From assembly GCA_943371965.1 (NCBI GenBank), contig CALRWV020000002.1, positions 434,001-498,000 of the forward strand: 64,000 nucleotides of DNA, written 5' to 3'. Origin of the DNA: CALRWV02 sp943371965 (GTDB lineage Bacteria; Bacteroidota; JABWAT01). Every line of letters starts with the position of its first letter. The stretch's first letter is position 1. Position numbers and translations under genes: made by a program. Under the pieces are notes generated by a model. The model made no database searches. It was not told where the DNA came from and saw only the letters and a list, made by a program, of their open reading frames with translations. Positions 16,927 to 25,888 of the stretch are shown here, in pieces.

Positions 16927-17592
16927 ATGGCAAAACGTCTGATCTCTTCTCTGTTTTTTTCAGTGATGATTTTCTGCAGCCTCACGGTTTCTGCACAGAA
17001 TCAAATCACCATCAACCTTCCCAAGCTTTTCAGCGACGGAAAACTGACTGTACTGAACCGGAACGCCAAACTTTTGAGTGATTCTTCGCGCAATTATATT
17101 TTTCTGAACGAAGATTACAAGGAGGGATTGGTTTGGATAAACGGGGTTTCGTTTTCAACAGGAACCATTGAAATTGACCTCAAGGGAAGAGATGTTTACC
17201 AGCATAGTTTTGTCGGTATCGCGTTTCACGGCATCAACGATTCAACTTTCGATGCTATCTATTTTCGTCCTTTCCAATTCCGGACTGATGATCCGGTAAG
17301 AAGAGTAAGGGGAATCCAATATGTTAGCCATCCTGTACTTACCTGGCAATTTCTCCGTAAAGAAAGTCCGGGGCAATTTGAAAAGGAAGTTAAGCCTGTT
17401 CCTGATCCCAACAACTGGTTTCATGCAAGTATCAGAATTACCGAAAGTGAAGTGTCCGTTTTTGTTGATTATGCAACTGAGCCGTGTCTGAAAGTCTCGC
17501 TTCTTGGTAAAAACAAATCCGGAATGATAGGTCTGTTTGCTGCCGACCGATCTGATGGCAGTTTTTCAAATCTTTCAATTCAAACTGAATAG
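16927..17592 (+). CDS. Secreted concanavalin-like (DUF1080 / LamG-type) protein
   Basis: 221 residues, signal peptide to about residue 24 (SAQ). The mature protein is all beta with a jelly-roll pattern: GTIEIDLKGRDVYQHSFVGIAF, FDAIYFRPFQF, WFHASIRITESEVSVFVDY and a closing GMIGLFAADRSDGSFSNLSI. This resembles the glycan-binding or hydrolase fold of DUF1080/LamG proteins; no catalytic residues are assigned. Probably periplasmic or surface-exposed. A TAnnTTTG promoter precedes it. Confidence 0.65.
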   Translation: MAKRLISSLFFSVMIFCSLTVSAQNQITINLPKLFSDGKLTVLNRNAKLLSDSSRNYIFLNEDYKEGLVWINGVSFSTGTIEIDLKGRDVYQHSFVGIAFHGINDSTFDAIYFRPFQFRTDDPVRRVRGIQYVSHPVLTWQFLRKESPGQFEKEVKPVPDPNNWFHASIRITESEVSVFVDYATEPCLKVSLLGKNKSGMIGLFAADRSDGSFSNLSIQTE

Positions 17593-17733
17593 TATTTAAT
17601 AACCAACCGGTAAAGATTAAACATAGTTGCTGTTTTTTTAGCTAAATTTGCCAAGGCTGAAATTTAAAATTCATCATTCAGTTTATACTTCAGCCAAAAT
17701 CCAATTCAAAAACCCTAACAAAAAGAGAAAACC

Positions 17734-18120
17734 ATGAAATTCTTCAACAATACGTTTCTGCTCCGTGTTGCCGTTTCCATTACCCTGCTGATGCACGGAG
17801 TTCCTTCCATTCTTGAAGGCAGTGTCAATGACTTCGGAACCTATTATCTCAACGAAAACGGGTTTTCACCGTTTGGTGTTCCACTTGCCTGGGCAATCAA
17901 ACTGTCCCACATCGCCTGTGCTGTGTGTCTTCTTGCCGAAAGATATGTGAAAATTGCCTGTCTCGTTTTTATGGCCATTCTGGTTTCCGGAATTGTGATG
18001 CTTCATTTTCACGAAGGCTGGTATGTGGTTGGCGGCGGCAGAAACGGCATGGAATTCAATGTGCTGATGATTTTTGTTCTGCTTGCAATTATGTATCCGA
18101 ATGGGCTCAAAAAAGTCTGA
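17734..18120 (+). CDS. DoxX family membrane protein
   Basis: 128 residues with four membrane helices. The DoxX pattern is clear: LLRVAVSITLLMHGVPSI at the N-terminus, LAWAIKLSHIACAVCLL, and a His-rich HFHEGWYVVGGGRNGMEFNVLM loop before the last helix. In other bacteria DoxX-type proteins take part in quinone-linked electron transfer or oxidative stress responses; the exact role here is not evident. TAAATTTG at 17643-17650 matches the -7 consensus but has no well-spaced -33 element. Confidence 0.83.
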   Translation: MKFFNNTFLLRVAVSITLLMHGVPSILEGSVNDFGTYYLNENGFSPFGVPLAWAIKLSHIACAVCLLAERYVKIACLVFMAILVSGIVMLHFHEGWYVVGGGRNGMEFNVLMIFVLLAIMYPNGLKKV

Positions 18121-18319
18121 TTTATATTCCAACCGCTGCCGTTGCAAATCCCGGAGTTTCAAATAATTGTGATTCCGGGTTAGTTTTAAATCCATTTTCC
18201 TGATTTCCTTCCAGTTCTTTTCTCCAAAAACGCTCTCAGGTCATTTGGCTCAAAATGTCCGATCGTTGTCCTGTTCCCCATCTGAATCCTCTGTATATTT
18301 GTTGAAAAAAGCGGTGATT

Positions 18320-19258
18320 ATGAAGAAGACAAAAATAGTTTTTGTGGTTCTGCCCCACGTCCATCTGATGGATCTTGCCGGTCCTGATCAGGTTTTTCTT
18401 GAAGCCATCGGTTACGGCGCTCCATTTGAAATTGAATACTGTTCAACGGAAAACGGTTTTTCTTCGTCGGCATCCCTGCCGTTCGGCAAACTGAAACATT
18501 TCTCAAAAGTCAGTCTCAGTCCGGGCGACTATCTGTTTATTCCCGGTGCGGAGTTGAGTTATCTGCAGTCTGCAGAATTCAAATCGCAGAAAAAATTCTT
18601 TGACTGGATTAGAAAATGCAATCTTGACAGCGTGAATGTCTGCAGCATCTGCAGCGGTGCCTTTGTTCTTGCCGAAAGCGGAATTCTGAACGGAAAAAAC
18701 TGCACCACACACTGGAAACGGACATCTGAACTTCAGGCACTTTATCCCGAACTCAAGGTTGAAGAAAATGTTCTTTTCACCGAAGACGGAACTGTTTTTA
18801 CCAGTGCGGGAATTGCATCGGGCATTGACCTCGCCCTTTATCTTGTTGAAAAAATGAAGGGCGAATTTTTTTCACACAAGGTTGCCAGGGAACTTGTTAT
18901 CTACAGCAGACGAAGCGGCAACCAGAAACAGCAGAGTGAACTGCTGAGCTTCAGAAACCACATTCATTCCGGCATCCATAAAGTTCAGGATTGGCTGCAT
19001 GAAAATCTTCACAAAAAAGCCTCTCTTACCGATCTGGCTGAGATTGCCAATATGAGCGACCGCAATTTTACACGGATTTTCAAAAAGGAAACTACCCTGA
19101 CCGTCAATGAATACATCACATTGCTGAGAAAGGAAAAAGCTGAACAGCTTCTCCAGAATCCGGATATGTCCAGACAGGAAATTGCCAGACTTTGCGGACT
19201 CAAAAGTGAACGCCACATCGGAAGAATCATTTCGGGAAAATCCAAAATTGCAGGTTAA
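18320..19258 (+). CDS. GlxA-type transcriptional regulator (DJ-1/PfpI plus AraC domains)
   Basis: 312 residues from ATG 18320; an in-frame upstream extension is not protein-like and TATATTTG at 18294-18301 could be its -7 element. Residues 1-170 form a DJ-1/PfpI amidotransferase-like domain with VCSICSGAFVLAESGIL at the nucleophile elbow. Residues about 215-312 are an AraC/XylS helix-turn-helix pair (LTDLAEIANMSDRNFTRIFKK). Such regulators respond to small nitrogenous metabolites in other bacteria. The conserved gene at 19274 starts 15 bases after and is probably cotranscribed. Confidence 0.85.
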   Translation: MKKTKIVFVVLPHVHLMDLAGPDQVFLEAIGYGAPFEIEYCSTENGFSSSASLPFGKLKHFSKVSLSPGDYLFIPGAELSYLQSAEFKSQKKFFDWIRKCNLDSVNVCSICSGAFVLAESGILNGKNCTTHWKRTSELQALYPELKVEENVLFTEDGTVFTSAGIASGIDLALYLVEKMKGEFFSHKVARELVIYSRRSGNQKQQSELLSFRNHIHSGIHKVQDWLHENLHKKASLTDLAEIANMSDRNFTRIFKKETTLTVNEYITLLRKEKAEQLLQNPDMSRQEIARLCGLKSERHIGRIISGKSKIAG

Positions 19259-19273
19259 TTTTCTGAGGTCAGC

Positions 19274-19735
19274 ATGACACCCTATAAAGAACGTCCGGTC
19301 AGGTTTGTTGAAATTATTAAGCATAACAACTGGACCATAAAACTCTATACCATTTCGAACAGAAAAACTTTTTCTGCCGTTGGACGGATTGCTGATGCGA
19401 AATCCAATCTCTCACGTTGGCTTGAAAACGCAGGTAATTATCCGCTTGAAAATTACAAACTTGCTACTCTCATTCTCCATGAATGCAGGGAAGGTTGTTT
19501 CGCCATCATCAGCTGGTGGGTTGATGAAAACATGCTTCAGATTCATGTTTATCTTTCTACTCCTGAAAATCCATCAGAGTTCAAACTTTTTTCCGACCGT
19601 GGAATTTCAACATGTGTTTGGGAAATGGCGGTTCTCTGGTTTGAAAGAAATGCCTGGGTTGAACATGTTCTGAAAAACCCGGCAAACCCCGATTTTGACA
19701 GTTATCTGAACCGGCATCTGAATTCGGATGTATAA
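19274..19735 (+). CDS. Conserved protein of unknown function
   Basis: 153 residues, cytoplasmic, no signal or membrane segment. Visible features are LATLILHECREGCFAIISWWVDENMLQIHVYLS in the centre, many Trp residues, and CVWEMAVLWFERNAWVEHVL near the end. I recall similar uncharacterised proteins in Bacteroidota but cannot name a domain. Its position directly after the GlxA-type regulator suggests a shared transcript and possibly a shared signal. Confidence 0.6.
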   Translation: MTPYKERPVRFVEIIKHNNWTIKLYTISNRKTFSAVGRIADAKSNLSRWLENAGNYPLENYKLATLILHECREGCFAIISWWVDENMLQIHVYLSTPENPSEFKLFSDRGISTCVWEMAVLWFERNAWVEHVLKNPANPDFDSYLNRHLNSDV

Positions 19736-19786
19736 TTTTAAACCCACTTCAATTTTTCCCATTTAATTTCAAAGGAACTTCTGATC

Positions 19787-22402
19787 ATGAAACATCTTGC
19801 TTATCTGCTGCTTGTTGTGTTGCCGTTTTCTATCCTGGCGTTTCCAGTTACTCCTGAAAAAAGTGACAGCACGGATATTGTTATCCCCGAAAACTGGGAA
19901 CGTCCGCACAACACCGATATCAAAAATATTTCACTTGATCTCAGCATCAATTGGGAACGCAAACAGCTTTCGGGAACTGCAACCCTAACACTTTCACTTT
20001 TCAATCCATCTGACCGGATTTTTCTTGATGCCGGAATGCTGACCATCAATTCCGTTTTTTTGGGTGACGGCACAAAACTTAAATTCAACTATGATGGCAG
20101 CGTCAGGAATGATGCTCTTGAAATCTTTCTCGGTAAACAATTCAAGCCCGGAAAAGATCTCACTCTTGTTATTGATTATCACACCAATCATTTCAGTCCG
20201 CCTGATCCCAACAGTCTCGGCGGCAGCAACGGAAAAGGGTTGCGTTTTTTTTATCCAACCTCAACCGAACCAACCAGAAACCTCCAGCTTTGGACAATGG
20301 GCGAACCTGAATCCAACCGCTTCTGGTTTCCCGGTTATGATTCACCCAACGATCTCCGCACCACAGAAATCAAAATCACCACCGCCAAAAATCTGACCGC
20401 GGTTTCAAACGGAATTCTTACAGGAAAAAAAGAAAATAAAAACGGAACCGTTACTTTTCACTACAAGTCTTCGCTTTCCTATCCCAACAGCCAGACATCA
20501 CTGGTTGCAGGTTCATTTGTGGATATCAAACAGTCTGTAAACGGTGTTGAAGTGCACAATTTCAGCCATCCGAATGAAGTGGAAGCAACAAAAGCCAGTG
20601 TTGTACGCCTTCCGGAAATGATACGTTATTTTTCCGATGTCACCGGTGTTCCATTTCCTTATCCATCGTATTCGCAGATTTTTGTTTATGATATTCCGTG
20701 GGGATTCGGAACACAGTCCCTTGGCATTCAATCTGAAAATATGGTTGATGATTTTGGAACCCATGCCGACTATCTGTATCTGTGGGATATGCTGGAAGGG
20801 GAAACTCTGGCGCAGCAGTGGTTCGGAAATTATCTGTCCGTTTCAGGCTGGAAAGATGTTTGGCTCAACAAGGCTTTTATCCGTTATTTTTCAGAACTCT
20901 TCTGCGAATACAAAAACGGTCGTGATGAGTTTCTTCTCTACCAGCATGTTTATGACCACAACTTCGTTTACCTGAATGACTGGAATTCGGGAGTGAGGCA
21001 ACCGGTTGCAACTTACAGTTATGATGACATGCCTTCGTTCGTTGGTTCCAACACTCCGTACTTTCACGGCGCTGAAGTTCTGCACATGCTGCGCAAACAT
21101 TTGGGTGATGACATCTGGTGGAAGGCCATCAAACTTTATGTAAAATCAAACGCCAACCGGAATGTGGTTACCGAAGATTTCCGGAAGGCCGTTGATGAAG
21201 CATCCGGTGAACCGATGGACTGGTTTTTTGACCAGTGGGTTTACAAAATCGGCCATCCTGTTTTTGAAGTTTCAAAATCGTACAGCGCTGAAAAGAAAAT
21301 GCTGACGCTGTCTGTCAGACAAACACAGAAACCGGACTCAATTTCGCGGTACGGACAGGTAAAATTTTTCAGGGGAAAAGTTGATATTGCCATTGACGGA
21401 AAAATCCATCAGGTTTGGATCAAACCAGAATTTGAAAATACTTTTCAGTTTGAAAGTGCTGTCCTACCGAAACTGGTCAACTTTGATGTTGAAAGCACCT
21501 GGATCAAAGAACTGACTTTCGAAAAATCCACCACTGAACTTCTTTACCAGTTTCTGAACGATCAGGATATTATGGGAAGAAGCTGGGCCATGTCTGAACT
21601 TGTTAGGCATATGAAGTCAGGGAAAATTCAGGAACAGGAAAAGGAATTCGTTTACCGCGGATTCAGACAGGTTATTTCCGGAACTTCGTACTGGCGGTTA
21701 CGAGCCAATGCACTCACACAGCTGCAATCCCTCATCGCACCAAATTCAGAAACCAAACCTGTCATTCTGGACAAGCCAACCCTTGACATGCTGCTTGAAC
21801 TTGCAGAAAAGGGAAAATCTTGGGTAAAAACGAATGCGATCCGTTTTCTGGGCATGACCCGGAATCCTGACTACGCCGATCTTTACATTTCTGCTTTCCA
21901 GGATGTGAGCGACCGTGTCGTTAACGCCGCCGCCATTTCGCTCGGACAAAGCAAAAGTCCCAAAGCATTTGAAGCTCTGATTAAACTTGCCGTCAAACCT
22001 TCATGGAAAAATCAGAGTCTGATCAGTTCACTGTATGGATTGAAAGAATTGAATGATCCCCGCGGATTTGAACTTGCCTTTTCAGCACTGAAAGATTTAA
22101 CTTCACCCCATTGGGTTCTCGCAACTCCGGTTTGGGATTACCGTCTTTCTGCAACGGAAACCATCCGCTCACTCGGGAAAAGCAGTTTGGCTTATTCATT
22201 CCTGTTTGACAGCTTCAAAAAAGCTTTGGATGAAAATGATATCCACGGAATTTTTTATTCGGTTACGCTGCTGATTTCCCTTGCCGAACCGCGCGGTGAA
22301 GAAATGTTTGTTATGCTGAAAGAAAAATTCAAACAGGACGAAACCATTCTTTCCTCCGTACTTTCCTATGAAACACAATTCAGGGAAGCAACAGGAAAAT
22401 AA
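19787..22402 (+). CDS. M1 aminopeptidase homologue lacking the zinc-binding motif, with HEAT repeats
   Basis: 871 residues with a signal peptide (to about 18). The beta-sandwich N-domain, the thermolysin-like domain and a C-terminal helical HEAT-like region (about 570-871) have the order of M1 peptidases such as those with HEAT tails. The catalytic segment is altered: where active enzymes have HExxHQWFGN, this protein has E339-T-L-A-Q343 then QWFGN, and in WLNEGFA the zinc-binding Glu is Lys362 (WLNKAF). The GAMEN-like substrate loop reads GIQSENM. All three zinc ligands and the general base are therefore gone. It is likely a binding or scaffold protein in the periplasm. Confidence 0.8.
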   Translation: MKHLAYLLLVVLPFSILAFPVTPEKSDSTDIVIPENWERPHNTDIKNISLDLSINWERKQLSGTATLTLSLFNPSDRIFLDAGMLTINSVFLGDGTKLKFNYDGSVRNDALEIFLGKQFKPGKDLTLVIDYHTNHFSPPDPNSLGGSNGKGLRFFYPTSTEPTRNLQLWTMGEPESNRFWFPGYDSPNDLRTTEIKITTAKNLTAVSNGILTGKKENKNGTVTFHYKSSLSYPNSQTSLVAGSFVDIKQSVNGVEVHNFSHPNEVEATKASVVRLPEMIRYFSDVTGVPFPYPSYSQIFVYDIPWGFGTQSLGIQSENMVDDFGTHADYLYLWDMLEGETLAQQWFGNYLSVSGWKDVWLNKAFIRYFSELFCEYKNGRDEFLLYQHVYDHNFVYLNDWNSGVRQPVATYSYDDMPSFVGSNTPYFHGAEVLHMLRKHLGDDIWWKAIKLYVKSNANRNVVTEDFRKAVDEASGEPMDWFFDQWVYKIGHPVFEVSKSYSAEKKMLTLSVRQTQKPDSISRYGQVKFFRGKVDIAIDGKIHQVWIKPEFENTFQFESAVLPKLVNFDVESTWIKELTFEKSTTELLYQFLNDQDIMGRSWAMSELVRHMKSGKIQEQEKEFVYRGFRQVISGTSYWRLRANALTQLQSLIAPNSETKPVILDKPTLDMLLELAEKGKSWVKTNAIRFLGMTRNPDYADLYISAFQDVSDRVVNAAAISLGQSKSPKAFEALIKLAVKPSWKNQSLISSLYGLKELNDPRGFELAFSALKDLTSPHWVLATPVWDYRLSATETIRSLGKSSLAYSFLFDSFKKALDENDIHGIFYSVTLLISLAEPRGEEMFVMLKEKFKQDETILSSVLSYETQFREATGK

Positions 22403-22456
22403 ATTTACAGAAAATACAGAATGATATTTAAATAACTAAAACACAAAGGAAAAACC

Positions 22457-22978
22457 ATGACACGTTCACAACTGAATCCGATGCCGGAATATTTTGACAG
22501 ATACATCAACAAATGCGATGATGTGGAATTGCTTGAAGCCCTTCAAATCTGCATCGATGAACTTGACCACGCTCCAATTGAAAAATGGAAAGCATTGGGA
22601 CAAAAAGTTTACGCCCCCGGTAAATGGACCATCAACGACCTGCTTCAGCACATGATTGATACCGAGCGGATTTTCTGTTTCAGGGCTCTTGTTTTTGCCC
22701 GTGGAGAAAAACAGTCAGTCCCCAGTTTTGATGAAGATGGTTATGCACTTTCCGCACAGGCAAATTCAAGATCACTTGAAAGCCTTGTTGAAGAACTGAA
22801 AGGAACCCACCGTTCTGCAAAAGCACTTTTTGAATCATTCACTCCGCAAATGTTGAACCGCATGTGCAAAGGATTCAAGGGCGAATATTCTGTGGCTTCT
22901 GTTGCCTTTGTTTTGGCAGGACATCAGCGTTGGCATTTTCAGGTTATTGAAGAAAAGTATTTTCCAATTCTTGGATAA
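22457..22978 (+). CDS. DinB superfamily protein
   Basis: 173 residues forming a four-helix bundle typical of DinB_2. The metal-ligand histidines can be seen in LLQHMIDTERIFCFRAL and in LAGHQRWHFQVI. APGKWTINDLLQHM matches the family's kWtvxevlxHi signature. DinB-like proteins include metal-dependent thiol transferases (for bacillithiol or mycothiol), but most are uncharacterised. It follows the M1 homologue by 54 bases and is followed by a hairpin. Confidence 0.82.
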   Translation: MTRSQLNPMPEYFDRYINKCDDVELLEALQICIDELDHAPIEKWKALGQKVYAPGKWTINDLLQHMIDTERIFCFRALVFARGEKQSVPSFDEDGYALSAQANSRSLESLVEELKGTHRSAKALFESFTPQMLNRMCKGFKGEYSVASVAFVLAGHQRWHFQVIEEKYFPILG

Positions 22979-23065
22979 TAAGCAGAACTGCTGGATCAGC
23001 AATTTTATCCGGCAGTTTGGGTTTCTCTTTTTTCTGCACTTCAACTTTCAGCACTTCTTTTCTGT

Positions 23066-23090
23066 GGGATTCCACCATTCATGGAATCCC
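23066..23090. repeat. Perfect 9-base hairpin after the DinB gene
   Basis: GGGATTCCA (23066-23074) and TGGAATCCC (23082-23090) enclose a 7-base loop. There is no T-run. It may be a terminator variant or a repeat half-site. Confidence 0.4.
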
Positions 23091-23213
23091 CCATTTAAGT
23101 ATCCCGCCACACCCTGATTTGTTTTAATCCGGAACAAATAAAAATTCAGGCAAATTGGAATTCCAAAAAACTTAGTACTAAATTTCAGTTTTTAAAAAGT
23201 ACGGAATTCCAGC

Positions 23214-23672
23214 ATGATCACCCTAACCAGAACCGATTCCACACATCCTGATTTTGTCGGACTTGTCAAACATCTTGATGCCTATCTTGCCAAACAGGAT
23301 GGTGATGAACATGCTTTCTACAACCAGTTCAATAAAATTGCCACCATCAAACATGTTATCGTTGCCCATGAAAATGGAATACCGGTTGGATGTGGCGCCT
23401 TAAAAGAATATTCAGAAGGTACGGCTGAAGTTAAACGGATGTACACATCACCTGATGTACGCGGGAAAGGAATTGCAACCCAAATTCTTTCTGAATTGGA
23501 AAAGTGGGCTGTAGAATTATCTTTCAGCAAATGCATTCTGGAAACCGGAATCCGGCAGCCCGAAGCCATCTCGCTTTACAAAAAATGCAACTATAAAATA
23601 ATTCCCAACTACGGTCAGTATCTGAATGTTGCAAACAGTGTTTGCTTTGAAAAGGAATTGCGTCCCAAATGA
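23214..23672 (+). CDS. GNAT family N-acetyltransferase
   Basis: 152 residues. The acetyl-CoA binding motif A is clear: VKRMYTSPDVRGKGIATQIL, with the RGKGIA pyrophosphate loop. The rest (ISLYKKCNYKIIPNYGQY) matches the C-terminal beta-alpha of GNATs. Substrate unknown. Its stop overlaps the start of the next gene (ATGA at 23669-23672), indicating translational coupling with the COG4705-like membrane protein. Confidence 0.87.
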   Translation: MITLTRTDSTHPDFVGLVKHLDAYLAKQDGDEHAFYNQFNKIATIKHVIVAHENGIPVGCGALKEYSEGTAEVKRMYTSPDVRGKGIATQILSELEKWAVELSFSKCILETGIRQPEAISLYKKCNYKIIPNYGQYLNVANSVCFEKELRPK

Positions 23673-24415
23673 ACAAACTTCCCCAAATCACCCTTGCTTT
23701 CTGGGTCATGAAAATATGTGCTACCACGCTGGGAGAAACAGCCGGAGATTTACTTTCCATGACAATGAATATCGGGTACGCGGTCAGTTCAGTAATTCTG
23801 CTGAGTTTTTTCTTTGGAACTCTTGCCATTCAGTTAACCGCGAAAAAATATAATCCTGTCATTTACTGGGCTGTTATTCTTTCAACCAGCACTGCCGGAA
23901 CAACCATGTCAGATTACATGGACCGAACTTTGGAACTGGGATACGCGACCGGATCAATTATCCTGATTTTTCTTCTGATTCTTACACTTTCGATTTGGAA
24001 GGTGTCCGAAAAATCGCTTTCCGTTACTTCCGTTCAGTCATTCCGTGGAGAACTGTTTTACTGGACTGCAATTTTATTCTCAAACACTTTAGGAACAGCC
24101 CTCGGTGATTTTCTTGCAGATGATTCTGGTCTCGGTTTTTCAGGTGGTGCAATTCTGATTGGAAGTTTGCTTCTGCTTGTTGTTCTTGCATTTTATTTCA
24201 CAAAACTTTCCCACGTTTTACTGTTCTGGATTGCATTCGTTCTCACCCGTCCATTTGGGGCAACATTCGGAGATCTGCTTACCAAATCACATGAAAATGG
24301 CGGATTCGATTTTGGAACACTCGGTTCTTCATTGATTCTCTTTGGAATTCTTGCTGTCCTGATCCTGTTTGCTGTTCTAAAACTCCGAAGGGAAACGGAA
24401 ACGAAATACAGCTAA
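23669..24415 (+). CDS. COG4705-type multi-repeat membrane protein
   Basis: 248 residues with about eight membrane helices arranged in four two-helix repeats. Each repeat carries a T-(x)-G-(E/D) signature: TTLGETAGDLLSMTMNIGYA, TAGTTMSDYMDRTLELGYATG, NTLGTALGDFLADDSGLGFSGG and RPFGATFGDLLTKS. This is the layout of the uncharacterised COG4705 membrane family. The conserved acidic residues inside helices suggest cation handling, which is inference. Translationally coupled to the GNAT gene by a 4-base overlap. Confidence 0.78.
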   Translation: MNKLPQITLAFWVMKICATTLGETAGDLLSMTMNIGYAVSSVILLSFFFGTLAIQLTAKKYNPVIYWAVILSTSTAGTTMSDYMDRTLELGYATGSIILIFLLILTLSIWKVSEKSLSVTSVQSFRGELFYWTAILFSNTLGTALGDFLADDSGLGFSGGAILIGSLLLLVVLAFYFTKLSHVLLFWIAFVLTRPFGATFGDLLTKSHENGGFDFGTLGSSLILFGILAVLILFAVLKLRRETETKYS

Positions 24416-24459
24416 CATTATTTGATATTTTTTTAGGAAAAAAATAAAGGTTAAACACC

Positions 24460-24828
24460 ATGCTGAAACCCGAAAACATTGACGACTACATTTCAACTTT
24501 TCCCGAAGAAACCCAACTTCTTCTTGAACAGATGAGAAATGAAATCAAAAAATCTGCACCAAAAGCTGAAGAGATTATCAGTTACGGAATGCCGGGTTTC
24601 AAATTGAATGGTTTGCTGGTTTGGTTTGCCGGATATAAAAACCATATTGGATTTTATCCCAAACCGGCAGCAATTCTGGTTTTCAAAAAAGAACTCGGGA
24701 AATACAAAACTTCAAAAGGCGCTATCCAGTTTCCAACCGATGAACCCTTGCCTTTGGCTCTGATCAGAAAAATTGTGAAATACAGGGTGGAAGAAAATTT
24801 GGCTGCAAAAAAATCAAAAGGAAAATAG
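24460..24828 (+). CDS. DUF1801 (YdhG-like) protein
   Basis: 122 residues, small soluble protein. Landmarks of the YdhG/DUF1801 (PF08818) family: IDDYISTFPEETQLLLEQMR, EEIISYGMPGFKLNG and NHIGFYPKP, then FKKELGKYKTSKGAIQFP and ALIRKIVKYR. Homologues in Bacillus were proposed as intracellular iron chaperones (Fra/YdhG); this is not proven for all members. Only one base separates it from the VOC gene, so the two are cotranscribed. Confidence 0.85.
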   Translation: MLKPENIDDYISTFPEETQLLLEQMRNEIKKSAPKAEEIISYGMPGFKLNGLLVWFAGYKNHIGFYPKPAAILVFKKELGKYKTSKGAIQFPTDEPLPLALIRKIVKYRVEENLAAKKSKGK

Positions 24829-24829
24829 C

Positions 24830-25207
24830 ATGAACTCGATCGGTTATTTTGAAATCCAATCCTCAAATCCCAAACGTGAACTTGAATTCTACAAAGCTGT
24901 TTTCGGATGGAAATTTTTCCTTGAAGAACACATCCCCATTGAATATTACCGTATTGAAACCGGCGGAATCAAAGGCGGATTAATGGCACGTCCTGCAAAA
25001 ACACCTCCTCAGGAATTCGGAACCAATGCATTCACCAATTCCATTCAGGTCAGCAGTTTTGATAAAATATCGGCACTTATTCTTAAACATGGCGGTACAG
25101 TTGCATTGCCCAAATTTGCCATTCCCGGTCGTTGCTGGCAAGGATATTTTATTGATCAGGACAATAATGTGTTTGGGATTTTTGAAGTTGATGCTAAGGC
25201 AAAATAA
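24830..25207 (+). CDS. VOC (glyoxalase/bleomycin resistance) family protein
   Basis: 125 residues with the paired beta-alpha-beta modules of the vicinal oxygen chelate fold: YFEIQSSNPKRELEFYKAVFGW at the start and a closing QGYFIDQDNNVFGIFE. Single-domain members of this type are metal-dependent lyases, dioxygenases or drug-binding proteins; nothing fixes the substrate. It follows the DUF1801 gene by one base and precedes a Crp/Fnr gene by 20 bases. Confidence 0.83.
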   Translation: MNSIGYFEIQSSNPKRELEFYKAVFGWKFFLEEHIPIEYYRIETGGIKGGLMARPAKTPPQEFGTNAFTNSIQVSSFDKISALILKHGGTVALPKFAIPGRCWQGYFIDQDNNVFGIFEVDAKAK

Positions 25208-25227
25208 ATGTTGGCGGAAAAAAGTTG

Positions 25228-25803
25228 ATGAACAGTCTCAACAAAATATTTGCTGAAAAAATGGGACTGACCGAGTTGCATTTTCAGCAATTTCAGGAAA
25301 TTTCCAAAGTGGCAACATTCAGGAAAAATGACTACCTGCTCGAGGAAAACAAAGTGTGCACTTTTCTTGGTTTTGTGGAAAGTGGCGTTATCAGATCATA
25401 TATACAGAAAGACGGAAATGAGTTTAATAATGATTTTCTGTTCCCCGGTTCTTTTGTGTGTGCATACCGGAGTTTCACAACCCAAACACCCGCTTACAGT
25501 ACCATTCAGGCTTTGTCTGATTCTGAAGTCCGCATTATTACTTACAGACAGCTTCAGAATTTGGTTGAGAGTTCAGATTCCTGGTACAGGTTCGGGAAAC
25601 ATATATCTGATGAACTTTTCATAAAAAAATGCACCCGTGAGTCATCTCTGTTAAGACTCTCTGCCAAAGAAAGATATGAACTGCTTATTCAAACAAATCC
25701 TGAAATTGAACAGCTTGTATCCCAATACCAGATTGCTTCATACCTGAGAATAAAACCTGAATCGTTAAGCCGGATAAAAGCCTTAACCTACATCAATAAA
25801 TAA
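25228..25803 (+). CDS. Crp/Fnr family transcriptional regulator (copy 4)
   Basis: 191 residues from ATG 25228 (a TTG lies directly before it). Barrel about 20-115 with LGFVESGVIRSYIQKDGNEFNNDFL; helix-turn-helix QYQIASYLRIKPESLSRIK at the C-terminus. The turn has Arg where most copies have Gly (YLRIKP). The last codons overlap a CRP/FNR-like box that precedes the racemase gene, so that neighbour is the likely target. It may also share a transcript with DUF1801 and VOC upstream. Confidence 0.86.
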   Translation: MNSLNKIFAEKMGLTELHFQQFQEISKVATFRKNDYLLEENKVCTFLGFVESGVIRSYIQKDGNEFNNDFLFPGSFVCAYRSFTTQTPAYSTIQALSDSEVRIITYRQLQNLVESSDSWYRFGKHISDELFIKKCTRESSLLRLSAKERYELLIQTNPEIEQLVSQYQIASYLRIKPESLSRIKALTYINK

Positions 25804-25826
25804 TTAAATTACCTGGTTTACTTTTG
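25783..25826 (+). promoter_or_regulatory. Promoter with CRP/FNR-like box for the racemase gene
   Basis: TTAAC-CTAC-ATCAA at 25783-25796 (inside the 3' end of Crp/Fnr copy 4), 22 bases, then TACTTTTG at 25819-25826, an exact TAnnTTTG. Start codon at 25889. Confidence 0.62.
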
Positions 25827-25888
25827 TCCCTCGCTCCAATGGGTTATTTGATCAACCGGTTGGACTCATTCAAACGAAAAGGGATTAC

